Positions 18,885 to 27,814 of a stretch of 64,000 bases of DNA are shown one piece after another. The notes under the pieces were generated by a model. The model was not told the origin of the DNA. It made no database searches and was given only the letters and a program-made list of their open reading frames with translations. The position numbers and the translations under genes are program-made. Every line of letters begins with the position of its first letter. Position 1 is the stretch's first letter. The stretch lies in contig JAFRBA010000076.1 of the NCBI GenBank assembly GCA_017405115.1, positions 1 to 64,000 on the forward strand. Reading direction: 5' to 3'. The DNA is from Kiritimatiellia bacterium (GTDB taxonomy: Bacteria > Verrucomicrobiota > Kiritimatiellia > RFP12 > UBA1067).

Positions 18885-19910
18885 ATGAAGAAAGATCTCG
18901 GTTGTCTCGCGTCCCACCGCGCGTATCTAGGGAAGCCGCCCAAGAAGGGCGGGACTGAGCCGTTCCCGTGCCGTCCGGCGGACGTGTTCGCGAAGCAGGT
19001 CGCCGGCCTCGCCGCGCGCCTGCGGTTCCTGCGCTGCCGCGACGTCGTCGTGGGCCTTTCAGGCGGGCTGGACTCCACCCTCGCGCTTCTCGTCTGCGTC
19101 GCCGCGTTCGACCGCCTCGGGCTCGACCGCCGAGGAATCCACGCCATCACCATGCCCGGCTTCGGCACGTCCAGGCGCACCAGGGGCAACGCCGGCCGCC
19201 TTGCGGACGGGCTCGGCGTGCCGCTGGAGACGATATCCATCGCGGCAGCCTGCCGGCGGCACTTGCGCGACATCGGCCACGACGGGCGCACGCCCGACGT
19301 GACGTTCGAGAACGCGCAGGCCAGGATGAGGACGCTCGTCCTCATGGACAGGGCCAACATGGTCGGCGGCATCGTGGTGGGAACCGGCGACATGAGCGAG
19401 ATCGCGCTGGGCTGGTGCACGTTCAACGGCGACCACATGTCGATGTTCGGCGTCAACAGCGGCGTGCCGAAGACGATAGTCCGCAGGGTCTGCGAGTGGT
19501 GGGCGGGGGAAGAGGAAAGGAAGAAGGAAGAAGGAAAAGCGGGGATGGGGAATGGGGCGCTGGCGGCGGCGGCGATACGCGACATCGTCGCCACCCCGGT
19601 CTCGCCCGAGCTGGTGAAGGGGCAGGTCACCGAGGACAAGATCGGCCCGTACGAGCTGCACGACTTCTTCCTCTGGAACTTCATAGTCAACGAGATGGGG
19701 TCGAAGGACCTGCTGAAGGCCGCGGCGCGGCGCTTCGGCGACGCATACTCCGCGGAGACGGTGGCCCGCACGCTCAAGACCTTCATGCACAGGTTCTTCA
19801 CCCAGGCGTTCAAGCGCAACTGCGCGCCGGACGGCGTGCGCGTCTTCGGTTTCGACCTTTCGCCGCACGGCTGGTGGATTCCGTCCGACATAGGGATCGT
19901 GCGGGTCTGA
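18885..19910 (+). CDS. nadE: NAD+ synthase, synthetase domain only
   Basis: 341 residues matching the C-terminal half of glutamine-dependent Nad[17 protein letters not shown]-loop [73 protein letters not shown] and FKRNCAPDG. The N-terminal nitrilase (glutaminase) domain of about 270 residues, normally fused in this subfamily, is absent. The protein starts with a 30-residue lead-in and has its own promoter. It amidates deamido-NAD using ATP, with free ammonia or a separate glutaminase. A Glu/Lys/Gly-rich stretch ([16 protein letters not shown], encoded by a GGAAGAA micro-repeat at 19508-19540) is inserted before LRDI-like [14 protein letters not shown]. Confidence 0.9.
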   Translation: MKKDLGCLASHRAYLGKPPKKGGTEPFPCRPADVFAKQVAGLAARLRFLRCRDVVVGLSGGLDSTLALLVCVAAFDRLGLDRRGIHAITMPGFGTSRRTRGNAGRLADGLGVPLETISIAAACRRHLRDIGHDGRTPDVTFENAQARMRTLVLMDRANMVGGIVVGTGDMSEIALGWCTFNGDHMSMFGVNSGVPKTIVRRVCEWWAGEEERKKEEGKAGMGNGALAAAAIRDIVATPVSPELVKGQVTEDKIGPYELHDFFLWNFIVNEMGSKDLLKAAARRFGDAYSAETVARTLKTFMHRFFTQAFKRNCAPDGVRVFGFDLSPHGWWIPSDIGIVRV

Positions 19911-19936
19911 AATGCCGCCCCGGTCGCTTGTGGCAT

Positions 19937-19965
19937 TTGACTATTCGGCGTTTTTGCGGTATACT
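19937..19965 (+). promoter_or_regulatory. sigma70 promoter of the sugar transporter-galK operon
   Basis: TTGACT (19937-19942), 17-bp spacer ending in GCGG, TATACT (19960-19965), then a 43-nt leader with AGGAG before the ATG at 20009. Confidence 0.75.
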
Positions 19966-20008
19966 TTCCACACAAAGCACTAATCAGGCAATCAGGAGTT
20001 CCTAAAAC

Positions 20009-21310
20009 ATGGAAAAGAAAGAGTCTGCGTCGGGCGGCGTCTTCGCGATAGCGACGATGTTCGCGTTGTTCTTCATGATCGCGTTCGTAACCAACTTCGC
20101 GAGCCCGATGGGGGTCATCGCGAAGAACCAGTTCAACGCCTCCAATGCGTTGTCGCAGCTCGGAAACGCCGCGAACTTCATCGCCTACCTGTTCATGGGC
20201 ATCCCGGGCGGGCTCATCCTGAAGCGCAAGGGCTACAAGTTCACCGCCCTCGTCGCGGTGGCGGTTGGCTTCGCGGGCGTGGGCGTGCAGCTCGTGTCGG
20301 GCTACATAAGCTCGTTCCCCGTGTACGTCCTCGGCGCGTTCATCGCCGGCTTCTCGATGTGCCTTCTCAATCTCGTGGTGAACCCGATGCTCAACACTCT
20401 CGGCGGCGGCGGCAACAAGGGCAACCAGCTCGTGCAGTTCGGCTGCTCGCTCAACTCGGTCGGCGCGACGCTCTCCCCGGCCGTGCTGGGCTGGCTCATC
20501 GGCGAGATCACGAAGGACACGGCCTTCATCAAGGCCGCCCCCGCCCTGATGATCGCGATGGGCATATTCGCGGTCGCGTTCCTGATCGTCGCGTTCTCGA
20601 GGATCCCCGAGCCGCACATGGAGACGGCCGAGGAGAAGGCCGCGCGCCTCTCCGGCCGGACGTCCGTGCTGGGCGACATCGCCGAGACGCTCAAGTTCCG
20701 CCACTTCACGTTTGGCGCGATCGCCATCTTCTTCTACATCGTGATCGAGGTCGGCGTGCCTTCCATGGGCTTCCTGTACATGACCGACTGCGTCAAGAAC
20801 GAGGCGGGCGAGATCGTCTCGCGCGGCCCGGGCTATGTCGGCGGCGCGATTGCAGGCGTCGTCTGCGGCGCGTACTGGTTCCTGATGATGTGCGGGCGTC
20901 TCCTCGGCGGAGTCGTCGGCGGCAAGGTCTCGTCGCGCGTGCAGGTGTCGTTCCTCGCGACACTCGGCATAGGCCTGCTGGTGGCGGCCATGTTCGCGCC
21001 CGTGAAGATGGTCACGCTCTTCGGCTATCAGTTCCCGCTTTCGATGGCGTTCATGGTGGCGGTCGGCCTCTGCACGTCCGTCATGTGGGGCGGCATCTTC
21101 AACATGGCGGCGGAGGGCCTAGGCAAGTACGTGCCGATGGGGTCGGGCATTTTCATGGCGATGGTCTTCGGCGGCATCCTCATCCCGGTGCAGGGCCTTC
21201 TGGCCGACAAGATCGGCATTCTCAGCAGCTACTGGCTGTCGATCGGCTTGCTTGCCTACGTGTTGTTCTACGCGCTTGTGCTGTCGAAGCCCGTCAGGAG
21301 GGAGGGTTGA
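20009..21310 (+). CDS. MFS sugar transporter, FucP/glucose-galactose type
   Basis: 433 residues with about 12 membrane segments. The N-terminal half has [19 protein letters not shown] and the GGP-family region [16 protein letters not shown] followed by [19 protein letters not shown], typical of FucP/GluP proton-sugar symporters of the inner membrane. The galK gene lies 52 bp downstream, so galactose is the likely substrate (inference from context). The stop codon lies inside a 9-bp minisatellite that fills the gap to galK. Confidence 0.85.
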   Translation: MEKKESASGGVFAIATMFALFFMIAFVTNFASPMGVIAKNQFNASNALSQLGNAANFIAYLFMGIPGGLILKRKGYKFTALVAVAVGFAGVGVQLVSGYISSFPVYVLGAFIAGFSMCLLNLVVNPMLNTLGGGGNKGNQLVQFGCSLNSVGATLSPAVLGWLIGEITKDTAFIKAAPALMIAMGIFAVAFLIVAFSRIPEPHMETAEEKAARLSGRTSVLGDIAETLKFRHFTFGAIAIFFYIVIEVGVPSMGFLYMTDCVKNEAGEIVSRGPGYVGGAIAGVVCGAYWFLMMCGRLLGGVVGGKVSSRVQVSFLATLGIGLLVAAMFAPVKMVTLFGYQFPLSMAFMVAVGLCTSVMWGGIFNMAAEGLGKYVPMGSGIFMAMVFGGILIPVQGLLADKIGILSSYWLSIGLLAYVLFYALVLSKPVRREG

Positions 21311-21360
21311 GGGGTTTGAGAAGTTTGAGAGGTTTGAAAAGTTTGAATTTGGAGGTTTCG
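21302..21360 (+). repeat. 9-bp minisatellite between transporter and galK
   Basis: Imperfect units of TTTGAGAAG, TTTGAGAGG and TTTGAAAAG run from the transporter's last codons to just before galK. The last unit (GGAGG, 21351-21355) serves as galK's Shine-Dalgarno. The same unit, on the other strand, is found at 58766-58829 and 59604-59690. Confidence 0.85.
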
Positions 21361-21362
21361 GG

Positions 21363-22538
21363 ATGCTAAACAAGGAAGTTTACGACAAGGTTGTCGCCGA
21401 GTTCGCGGCGAAGTTCGGGGCGGCTCCGGAAGTCGTGGCCTATGCGCCGGGGCGCATCGAGGTTCTCGGCAACCACACCGACTACAACGAGGGCTACGTC
21501 TTTTCGGCGGCCATCGACAAAGGGACCTTCTTCGCGGCCTCGCTGGCCGACGACGACAAGGTTACGCTGGTCGCGCTCGACATGGGCGAAACCTACGAGA
21601 CCACGCTCGCGGCGGTCGCCAAGGTCGAGTCCGGCGCGACTTGGGCCAACTACCCGCTGGGCACGTTCAACTGGCTCTTCGGCGGCGAGCCCGCGAAGGC
21701 CGGCAAGGGCTTCAAGGCCGTCTTCGGCGGCAACATCCCGCTCGGCGCGGGCCTCTCGTCGTCCGCGGCGCTCGAGATGGCCACGGCCCTTGCGCTGCAG
21801 AAGCTGTACGGCACGTCCTTCGGCAAGACGGAGCTCGCGAAGATCGGCCAGAAGGCGGAGCACACGTTCGCGGGGTGCCCGTGCGGGCTTCTCGACCAGG
21901 CCTCGTCGATGTACGGGCAGGCCGGGGCCCTCGTGAAGAGCGACTTCAGGTCGAACGAGTTCGAGTCTGTCAAGATGGGCGACGGGGTCGCGTTCATGAT
22001 GGTGAAGTCGAACGCGAAGCACGCGCTTGTGGACGGTGCGTACGCGAGCCGCCGGAAGGCGTGCGAAGACGCCGCTAGGCACTTCGCGGGCGTGCTCAGG
22101 AAGCCCGTCACGCACCTTCGCGACGTCACGATGGCGGAGTGGGTGCTGTACCACGACGGGCTGGACGAGACGACGGCGCGGCGCGCGGTGCACCCGATAG
22201 GCGAGGACGAGCGCGTCCTGCAGGGCGCGGCGCTCCTGGAGAAGGGCGACCTCAAGGGCTTTGGCGCGCTCATGTACGACTCCCACGAGTCGAGCCGCAG
22301 GTGGTTCGAGAACTCGTGCGAGGAGCTTGACGCGATCGTGGACGCCGCGAAGGGCATTCCCGAGGTCTACGGAGCCCGTCTCTCCGGCGGCGGGTTCGGC
22401 GGCAGCTGCTGCCTTCTCGTCGACCCTGCGGCGGCGGATTCGATCGCGGCGAAGATCGCCGCGGCGTACAAGGCGAAGTTCGGCGACGAGCCGGCGTGCT
22501 CGCTCATCAAGCCGTCCGAGGGCGCCAGGATCGTCTGA
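21363..22538 (+). CDS. galK: galactokinase
   Basis: 391 residues, GHMP kinase family: galactose plus ATP to galactose-1-phosphate, the first step of the Leloir pathway. Motifs: substrate loop PGRIEVLGNHTDYNEGY, ATP-binding GNIPLGAGLSSSAALEMA and C-terminal GARLSGGGFGGSC. The start ATG at 21363 has GGAGG 7 nt upstream and gives MLNKEVYDKV; the frame extends upstream through the minisatellite but that part is not galactokinase. Co-transcribed with the transporter from spacing. galT and galE are not in the window. Confidence 0.95.
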   Translation: MLNKEVYDKVVAEFAAKFGAAPEVVAYAPGRIEVLGNHTDYNEGYVFSAAIDKGTFFAASLADDDKVTLVALDMGETYETTLAAVAKVESGATWANYPLGTFNWLFGGEPAKAGKGFKAVFGGNIPLGAGLSSSAALEMATALALQKLYGTSFGKTELAKIGQKAEHTFAGCPCGLLDQASSMYGQAGALVKSDFRSNEFESVKMGDGVAFMMVKSNAKHALVDGAYASRRKACEDAARHFAGVLRKPVTHLRDVTMAEWVLYHDGLDETTARRAVHPIGEDERVLQGAALLEKGDLKGFGALMYDSHESSRRWFENSCEELDAIVDAAKGIPEVYGARLSGGGFGGSCCLLVDPAAADSIAAKIAAAYKAKFGDEPACSLIKPSEGARIV

Positions 22539-22562
22539 CACACAAAGGGAGGTCTCAACACT

Positions 22563-23624
22563 ATGAAGAAGACGATTTCCGCGCTTGCCGCCTCGCTCTT
22601 GGCGACGGTTGCGTTCGCCCAGGACGAGTCGGAGGCGACCGCCGACGAGACGGCCGTGCCCGAGGTCCAGAAGGCGCCGCCGCCCGCCCCGACGTTCCTG
22701 CCGCTTCCCTTCTGCCGCATGGTGGAGGGCCTTGCCGAGGTGCTCAAGCCCGGCTCGGCGGAGTGGCTGCCCGTCGAGGAGGGCCGATTCTATCCCCTCG
22801 GCTCGGCGTACAGGACAAAGCAGGGCGGCCGGCTCGTTGTCGCGTTCGGGGCCGACTCCACCGCCACCATCGCCGGCGAGGCGTCGTTCGGCACCAGACT
22901 GCAGCCTCTTGGCGAAAAGACCCGCGGCATAGTGCTGGCCTACGGCACCGTTGACCTGGCGCTGCCCGAGAACCTCAAGGAGGGGGCGTTTTTCGTGACG
23001 GCCCCCGGGTTCGTGGTCAAGAACCCCGCGGGCGAGTCCAAGTACGTCTACGAGGTCGTCGGCGACGGTGACAAGGCGACGGTTCGGTGCGTCACCGGGT
23101 CGCTGGCACTCGAGGGCCGCCACTTCGACATACCGACGATGCGCGCGGCGGACGAGGTGGTGATCCGCACCAGCCACGACCATCTCATGACGTTCCTCTA
23201 CGGCACGAGCGGCGACTACGTCGTCCGCCTGGACCAGGGCCTGTACACTAAGGAGGACGTCGGCGACGACGGCCAGATCACGACGTCTGCGGAGAAGAGG
23301 ACGTCCGAATGGCACCTCTCCCCGAAGACCAGGGTCGTCATCAGCCGCAGCCTGCCGTCCATCGGCGAGCGCATGAGCGTCCACACGATGGCGTTCGACG
23401 CGGCCGGCGAACGTCAGAGCGAGTGCTATTTCTGCGAGGGGCGCGCCGAGGTGAACTCAGGCGAGCTTGTCGCGAAGGACAAGCTGACCGGCGAGGAGAT
23501 AGCCAAGCGCGCCGCCGAGGCGACGACCGAGACGGTTGCCGCCGAGGACGCGGAGGACAGCTCCTCTGGCGACTCAGACGGGAAAAACAACAACGAAAAC
23601 AACGCCTCCGACACGGAAGCGTAG
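22563..23624 (+). CDS. secreted FecR-like domain protein
   Basis: 353 residues with signal peptide (MKKTISALAASLLATVAFAQ). After a Pro/Ala linker, residues about 70-200 have the FecR-like pattern of short strands (YPLGSAYRTKQGGRLVVAFG, SFGTRL, IVLAYGTVDLALPENL, FFVTAPGFVV, TVRCVTGSLALEG). The last 40 residues are acidic and Asn-rich (SSSGDSDGKNNNENN). No sigma factor or transmembrane anti-sigma segment is adjacent, so a signalling role is not shown; a periplasmic sensor or scaffold is possible. It lies 24 bp after galK and 27 bp before the PpiD-like gene. Confidence 0.6.
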   Translation: MKKTISALAASLLATVAFAQDESEATADETAVPEVQKAPPPAPTFLPLPFCRMVEGLAEVLKPGSAEWLPVEEGRFYPLGSAYRTKQGGRLVVAFGADSTATIAGEASFGTRLQPLGEKTRGIVLAYGTVDLALPENLKEGAFFVTAPGFVVKNPAGESKYVYEVVGDGDKATVRCVTGSLALEGRHFDIPTMRAADEVVIRTSHDHLMTFLYGTSGDYVVRLDQGLYTKEDVGDDGQITTSAEKRTSEWHLSPKTRVVISRSLPSIGERMSVHTMAFDAAGERQSECYFCEGRAEVNSGELVAKDKLTGEEIAKRAAEATTETVAAEDAEDSSSGDSDGKNNNENNASDTEA

Positions 23625-23651
23625 TGAGAAAAAGAGCAAGAGCAGGGCGAT

Positions 23652-25319
23652 ATGGTAATTCACCAGTTCAACAAGCTGATTCGCAACAAGTGGTTGTGGG
23701 GCGTGTTCGCGATAATAGTCGGCGGTGCGTTCGCGTTTGACTTCCTGGTAGACGACATTCTGCGCGACGGGCGCGGAGGCGAGCAGCGCTCGTCGTCCGT
23801 CGCCGGCACGCTGGCCGGCGAGCCGGTGAGCGCGGAGCTGTTCTCCGAGATGGTCGACGAGATACGCGGCTTCGGCCGCCAGCGCGACTGGCGCATGAAG
23901 TCCGGCGACGTCAACAGGATGGCGTGGGAGAACTACGCGGCCATGCTCGTAGCCGAGCGCGACGGGCTCGTCGCGACCGACGCCGAGGTCAAGGCGATGA
24001 TCAGGAACGACCGCTCCTTCCAGGCGAACGGCGGCTTCAGCTTCGCCCTCTACCAGCGGCTTTTGCGCGAGAACTCCCTCACGCCGGAGCGCTTCGAGGC
24101 GTTCCTCAAGCGCCGCATCACCCTCATGCGCGTCGGGCAGGCGGTCCTCGGGGCCGCGACCTGGGCCTCTCCCATGGAGCTCGACCAGGCGCTCGCCGAC
24201 ATGACCGACTCGTTCACGGTGCGCGTGGCGTACTTCTCGCAGTCCAAGAAGGACGCCGACGCGGTCAAGCTCGACGACGCCGGCCTGCGCAAGTGGTACG
24301 ACGACAACGTGAAGTCGCTGGAGCTGCCCGAGCGTGTCAAGATCCGCTACATCCGCTTCGACGCGACGGACAAGGACGTGCTCGCCAAGATGTCAGTCTC
24401 GGAGGACGAGCTGCGCGACCACTACGACGCGACGGTCGACCGCTACACGTCCACCGGCACGAACGGCGTCGAGACCGTCAAGAAGTTCGAGGAGGTCCGC
24501 GCCGAGGTCGAGAAGGAGGTTCGCAGGATCGCCGCGGTGCAGTTCTTCGAGACGAACCTCAACTTCCGCGCCTACGCCGTGAAGGCGGCCGAGGGCTCGT
24601 CCAGGCTGGACGAAATCGCGAAGGAGGACGGCAAGAAGGTCGAGACCAGCGACTGGTTCTCAAACGACGGCGGCTTCCAGGAGGGCTTCATGAAGCGCGC
24701 TTCGCAGATATGCCCTGGCGCGGAAGGGTTCGCGGAGGCTGTTGCGGAGCTTGACTCCAGTAGCGAGGACCTCAGGTACGCCGTCGTGAGCTCCGACCGC
24801 GCCGTCTGGCTCATCGAGAAGGCGGAGACCAGCGCGAAGCACACGCCGACGTTCGACGAGGCGAAGGACGCGATTCGCGCGCGTGCGCTCCGCGACGCGA
24901 AGGCGGACGCATTCAAGGCCAGCGTAGAGGCGGTGGCGAAGAAGGGCGTCGCCGCGGTGGAGGCCGTAGACGGCGTCACCTCGAACGTCACGTTCTCCGT
25001 CGCCGACCTTCGCCAGGGCGACGGGGCCTTCGCGGACTCGATGTCGGTCGCCCGCGCGGCGATGCGGCTCAAGAAGGGCGAGATCTCCGATTTCACGCAG
25101 ATCGGCCCCGGCCGCGCGATCCTCGTCGTGTGCAAGGACCGCGTCCCGGGCGACGCGGCGAAGGCAATGATCCTCCGCTCGCAGGTGCGGGACGACCTGG
25201 CGTCGCTGCAGATGCGGCAGATACCGGAGTCCTGGAAGAAGTGGAACCTTGCGCGCCTCGGCTTCGAGCCCGGCGAGATTTCCTCGGTGGAAAACCCTGA
25301 GGACGGCGAGGCCGAATGA
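23652..25319 (+). CDS. membrane-anchored PpiD/SurA-like folding factor
   Basis: 555 residues. One N-terminal membrane anchor (WLWGVFAIIVGGAFAFDFLV, about 14-33) is followed by a SurA-N/PpiD-like helical domain (AGEPVSAELFSEMV..., with ERFEAFLKRRITLMRVG). A long alpha/beta region with a C-terminal segment resembling a parvulin-like domain comes next (MRLKKGEISDFTQIGPGRAILVVCKDRV). This arrangement matches PpiD-type periplasmic chaperones that help outer-membrane and secreted proteins fold, which fits a genome exporting very large beta-rich proteins. Its stop overlaps dut as ATGA. Catalytic prolyl-isomerase activity cannot be judged here. Confidence 0.75.
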   Translation: MVIHQFNKLIRNKWLWGVFAIIVGGAFAFDFLVDDILRDGRGGEQRSSSVAGTLAGEPVSAELFSEMVDEIRGFGRQRDWRMKSGDVNRMAWENYAAMLVAERDGLVATDAEVKAMIRNDRSFQANGGFSFALYQRLLRENSLTPERFEAFLKRRITLMRVGQAVLGAATWASPMELDQALADMTDSFTVRVAYFSQSKKDADAVKLDDAGLRKWYDDNVKSLELPERVKIRYIRFDATDKDVLAKMSVSEDELRDHYDATVDRYTSTGTNGVETVKKFEEVRAEVEKEVRRIAAVQFFETNLNFRAYAVKAAEGSSRLDEIAKEDGKKVETSDWFSNDGGFQEGFMKRASQICPGAEGFAEAVAELDSSSEDLRYAVVSSDRAVWLIEKAETSAKHTPTFDEAKDAIRARALRDAKADAFKASVEAVAKKGVAAVEAVDGVTSNVTFSVADLRQGDGAFADSMSVARAAMRLKKGEISDFTQIGPGRAILVVCKDRVPGDAAKAMILRSQVRDDLASLQMRQIPESWKKWNLARLGFEPGEISSVENPEDGEAE

Positions 25320-25747
25320 CGGTATCGTTCAGGCGCATCCATCCCGACGCGGTCCTTCCCGCATACGCGCACGAGGGCGACGCGGGGATGGATGTCCGCA
25401 GCGTGGAAGACCTCGTCATCCCGCCGGGCGCTCGCGCGCTCGTCCACACGGGCCTGGTGATGCAGTTGCCGCCTTCCACCGAGGCGCAGGTCAGGCCGCG
25501 CTCGGGGCTTGCGCTCAAGCACGGCGTAACGGTGCTGAACACCCCGGGCACGATAGACGAGGGCTACCGCGGCGAGGTGGGGGTGATCCTGGCCAACTTC
25601 GGATCCGCCGACTTTGCGGTGAAGAAGGGCGACCGCGTGGCCCAGCTCGTGATAGCGCCGGTCACGCGGCCGAACGTGGTCGAGGTCGACGAGGTTGCGT
25701 CGACCGACCGCGGCGGCGGCGGCTTCGGGTCAACGGGTGTCCAGTAG
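25316..25747 (+). CDS. dut: deoxyuridine 5'-triphosphate nucleotidohydrolase (dUTPase)
   Basis: 143 residues, the trimeric dUTPase family: dUTP to dUMP plus pyrophosphate, keeping uracil out of DNA. All five motifs are visible: DAGMDVRS, RPRSGLALKHGV, GTIDEGYRGEVGVIL, GDRVAQLVI and the mobile C-terminal RGGGGFGSTG. It starts inside the stop of the previous gene (ATGA), so translation is probably coupled. def follows after 13 bp. Confidence 0.96.
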   Translation: MTVSFRRIHPDAVLPAYAHEGDAGMDVRSVEDLVIPPGARALVHTGLVMQLPPSTEAQVRPRSGLALKHGVTVLNTPGTIDEGYRGEVGVILANFGSADFAVKKGDRVAQLVIAPVTRPNVVEVDEVASTDRGGGGFGSTGVQ

Positions 25748-25760
25748 CCATGGTCGGGCC

Positions 25761-26306
25761 GTGAAGCTCAAGGTCTACAGATATGGTTCGAAGGTCCTCC
25801 GCGAGAAGGCCGTTCCCGTCGCCGTCGTCGACGACGCCCTCGCGAAGCTAGCGGACGACATGGTCGAGACCATGCACGCCGCAGGCGGCGTAGGTCTTGC
25901 TGCGGAGCAGGTCGGCAGGAGCGAGCGCATGTGCGTGATCGACATCCCGGCCGGATGCGACAGCCAGGAGGACGAAGCGTTCAACGCCCCCATCCCGATG
26001 CCGCTGAAGATGTTCAACCCGTCGATCGTGGCCCGCGAGGGGAGCCAGCGGGACAAGGAGGGCTGCCTGAGCTTCCCCGGGGTGGGAGGGTCAATCACGC
26101 GCGCGGCACAGGTGGTCTGCCAGTACATGGACGAATGCAACCAGCCGCAGATGATAACCGCCAGGGGCTATCTGGCGCGGGCCCTGCAGCACGAGATCGA
26201 CCATCTGGACGGGATACTCTACGTGGACCACATGTCTGCGGTGGAGCGTCTTTCGTTTTCGGCCAAGCTCAAGCGGCTGGCAAAGGAGAACGGCGGTGTG
26301 CGGTAG
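25761..26306 (+). CDS. def: peptide deformylase
   Basis: 181 residues from a GTG at 25761. It removes the N-formyl group from new proteins. Metal and active-site motifs are present: GGVGLAAEQVG (motif 1), EGCLSFPGV (motif 2, Cys ligand) and QHEIDHLDG (motif 3, HExxH). The N-terminus KLKVYRYGSKVLREKAVPV is the family's normal start; the frame extends upstream into dut but that part is unrelated. It is probably part of the dut operon. Confidence 0.95.
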   Translation: MKLKVYRYGSKVLREKAVPVAVVDDALAKLADDMVETMHAAGGVGLAAEQVGRSERMCVIDIPAGCDSQEDEAFNAPIPMPLKMFNPSIVAREGSQRDKEGCLSFPGVGGSITRAAQVVCQYMDECNQPQMITARGYLARALQHEIDHLDGILYVDHMSAVERLSFSAKLKRLAKENGGVR

Positions 26307-26321
26307 TTTTGCGCCTGGGCG

Positions 26322-26350
26322 TTGCGCGACGCCGGGTATTTTGGTATAAT
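26322..26350 (+). promoter_or_regulatory. sigma70 promoter of secY
   Basis: TTGCGC (26322-26327), 17-bp spacer, extended -10 TTTTGG-TATAAT (26345-26350), then a 40-nt leader with GAAGGAG 12 nt before the secY ATG. Confidence 0.75.
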
Positions 26351-26390
26351 TAACGGAAACACTCTTGAGAAGAGAAGGAGAAATAGTCAA

Positions 26391-27788
26391 ATGGCGATTA
26401 TGAAGGGCTTTTCAAACGCATTCCGGATACCGGAGCTGCGCAAGAAAATACTGATTACCCTTGGGTTGGTGTTCGTCACCCGTCTTGTTTCGCAGATTCC
26501 CACGCCCGGCGTTGACTGGCGTGCTCTGCAGAGCGTACTGGAGACGGCAAGGCAGACATCTGGCGGCGGCGGTCTGCTGGACTGGTTCGACGTGTTCACC
26601 GGCGGCGCCCTCGGGCAGTGCGCGATCGGCTTCCTCTCGATCTGGCCCTACATCTCGGCGCAGATCGTGATCCAGCTCCTCTCGTCCGTAATCCCCTCCC
26701 TGGAGAAGCTGAAGAAGGAGGGCGAGAGCGGGCGTCAGCAGCTGGCGCAGATAACGCGCTACCTTACGATCGTGCTGTGCGTCGTGCAGTCGTGGGGCAT
26801 TGCGACGATGCTGAGCCACCCCGGCGCGCTTGGCGCCGCGTTCGCGGGTGCGGAGATCGTGGTGAACCCCGGCATAGGATTCCACCTGATGACGGTCATA
26901 GGCATGACGTCGGCGGCCCTCTTCGTGATGTGGATAGCCGACCAGATCACGACTTTCGGCGTCGGCAACGGCGCGTCCCTCATCATCATGATCAACATCA
27001 CCTCGCGGCTTCCGAACGCTCTCATCGCGGCGTGGGAGCGCTACTTCGGCCTTGGCGGCGTGCAGGCGACAGCCCCCATCGCCGAGCTGCCGATCATCGT
27101 GATATTCTTCCTCCTCGTCGTCATGGGCACGGTGCTTCTCACGCAGGGCGTCCGCAAGGTCGCGATCCACACCACGCGCCGGTCCGTTAGCGGCGGCAGC
27201 ACCTACGGCATGCAGCAGACGTTCATGCCGCTCAGGGTGAACTACACCGGCGTCATGCCGATCATCTTCGCGCAGCCGCTCATCCAGATCCCGAGCGCGG
27301 TGCTCATGAAGTTCACCGACCCGACGTCGGCCGGCTTCAGCGGCGCCCTGAACCGCTTCGCGCAGGAACTCTCCAACCCGACGCCGCTGCACATGGTGGT
27401 GTACGCGCTGATGATCATGTTCTTCGCGTTCTTCTGGGTGGCGACGCAGTTCAACGCGGTCGAAATATCCGAGAACCTGAAGAAGGACGGCAGCTACGTG
27501 CCAGGCATACGCCCCGGCCGGGCGACTGCGGAGTATCTCGACGACATGATGACGAAGATCACCCTCATCGGCGGAACCGGGCTCCTCATCGTGGCCCTTA
27601 TACCGATGATTCTCATGGGCTGGATGTCGATTCCGTGGGTGATCGCCTCGTTCTTCGGCGGCACGTCGCTGCTCATCATAGTCGGCGTCGCGCTCGACAC
27701 GCTCCGGATCATGGAGTCCCATCTGCTCGTGCGCAAGTACGACGGCTTCCTGGCGCACGGGTCGCTGCGCGGCCGCGGCGGCGTCTGA
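26391..27788 (+). CDS. secY: preprotein translocase subunit SecY
   Basis: 465 residues, about 10 membrane segments. It forms the channel of the Sec translocon in the inner membrane. Family features include the N-terminal AFRIPELRKKILITLG, IPTPGVDW, the second helix GQCAIGFLSIWPYISAQIV, GVGNGASLIIMINI, the cytoplasmic loop GSTYGMQQTFMPLRVNYTGVMPIIFAQ and FVPGIRPG-like YVPGIRPGRATAEYL. The start at 26391 follows a strong AAGGAG. Unusually, it has its own promoter and lies between def and a GtrA-like gene rather than in the ribosomal-protein spc operon. Confidence 0.96.
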   Translation: MAIMKGFSNAFRIPELRKKILITLGLVFVTRLVSQIPTPGVDWRALQSVLETARQTSGGGGLLDWFDVFTGGALGQCAIGFLSIWPYISAQIVIQLLSSVIPSLEKLKKEGESGRQQLAQITRYLTIVLCVVQSWGIATMLSHPGALGAAFAGAEIVVNPGIGFHLMTVIGMTSAALFVMWIADQITTFGVGNGASLIIMINITSRLPNALIAAWERYFGLGGVQATAPIAELPIIVIFFLLVVMGTVLLTQGVRKVAIHTTRRSVSGGSTYGMQQTFMPLRVNYTGVMPIIFAQPLIQIPSAVLMKFTDPTSAGFSGALNRFAQELSNPTPLHMVVYALMIMFFAFFWVATQFNAVEISENLKKDGSYVPGIRPGRATAEYLDDMMTKITLIGGTGLLIVALIPMILMGWMSIPWVIASFFGGTSLLIIVGVALDTLRIMESHLLVRKYDGFLAHGSLRGRGGV

Positions 27789-27814
27789 CGGCGTCGCGGA
27801 GGCGCTGACCCGCA

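Noticed and set aside
19910..19938. AAATGCC/GGCATTT hairpin after nadE
   Set aside because: A 7-bp stem with a 15-nt loop and no T-tract, overlapping the next promoter's -35; not a convincing terminator.
18563..23384. Long antisense frames at 18563-20704 and 21366-23384 (minus)
   Set aside because: They run across several well-supported plus-strand genes (nadE, the transporter, galK), with low-complexity composition; shadows.
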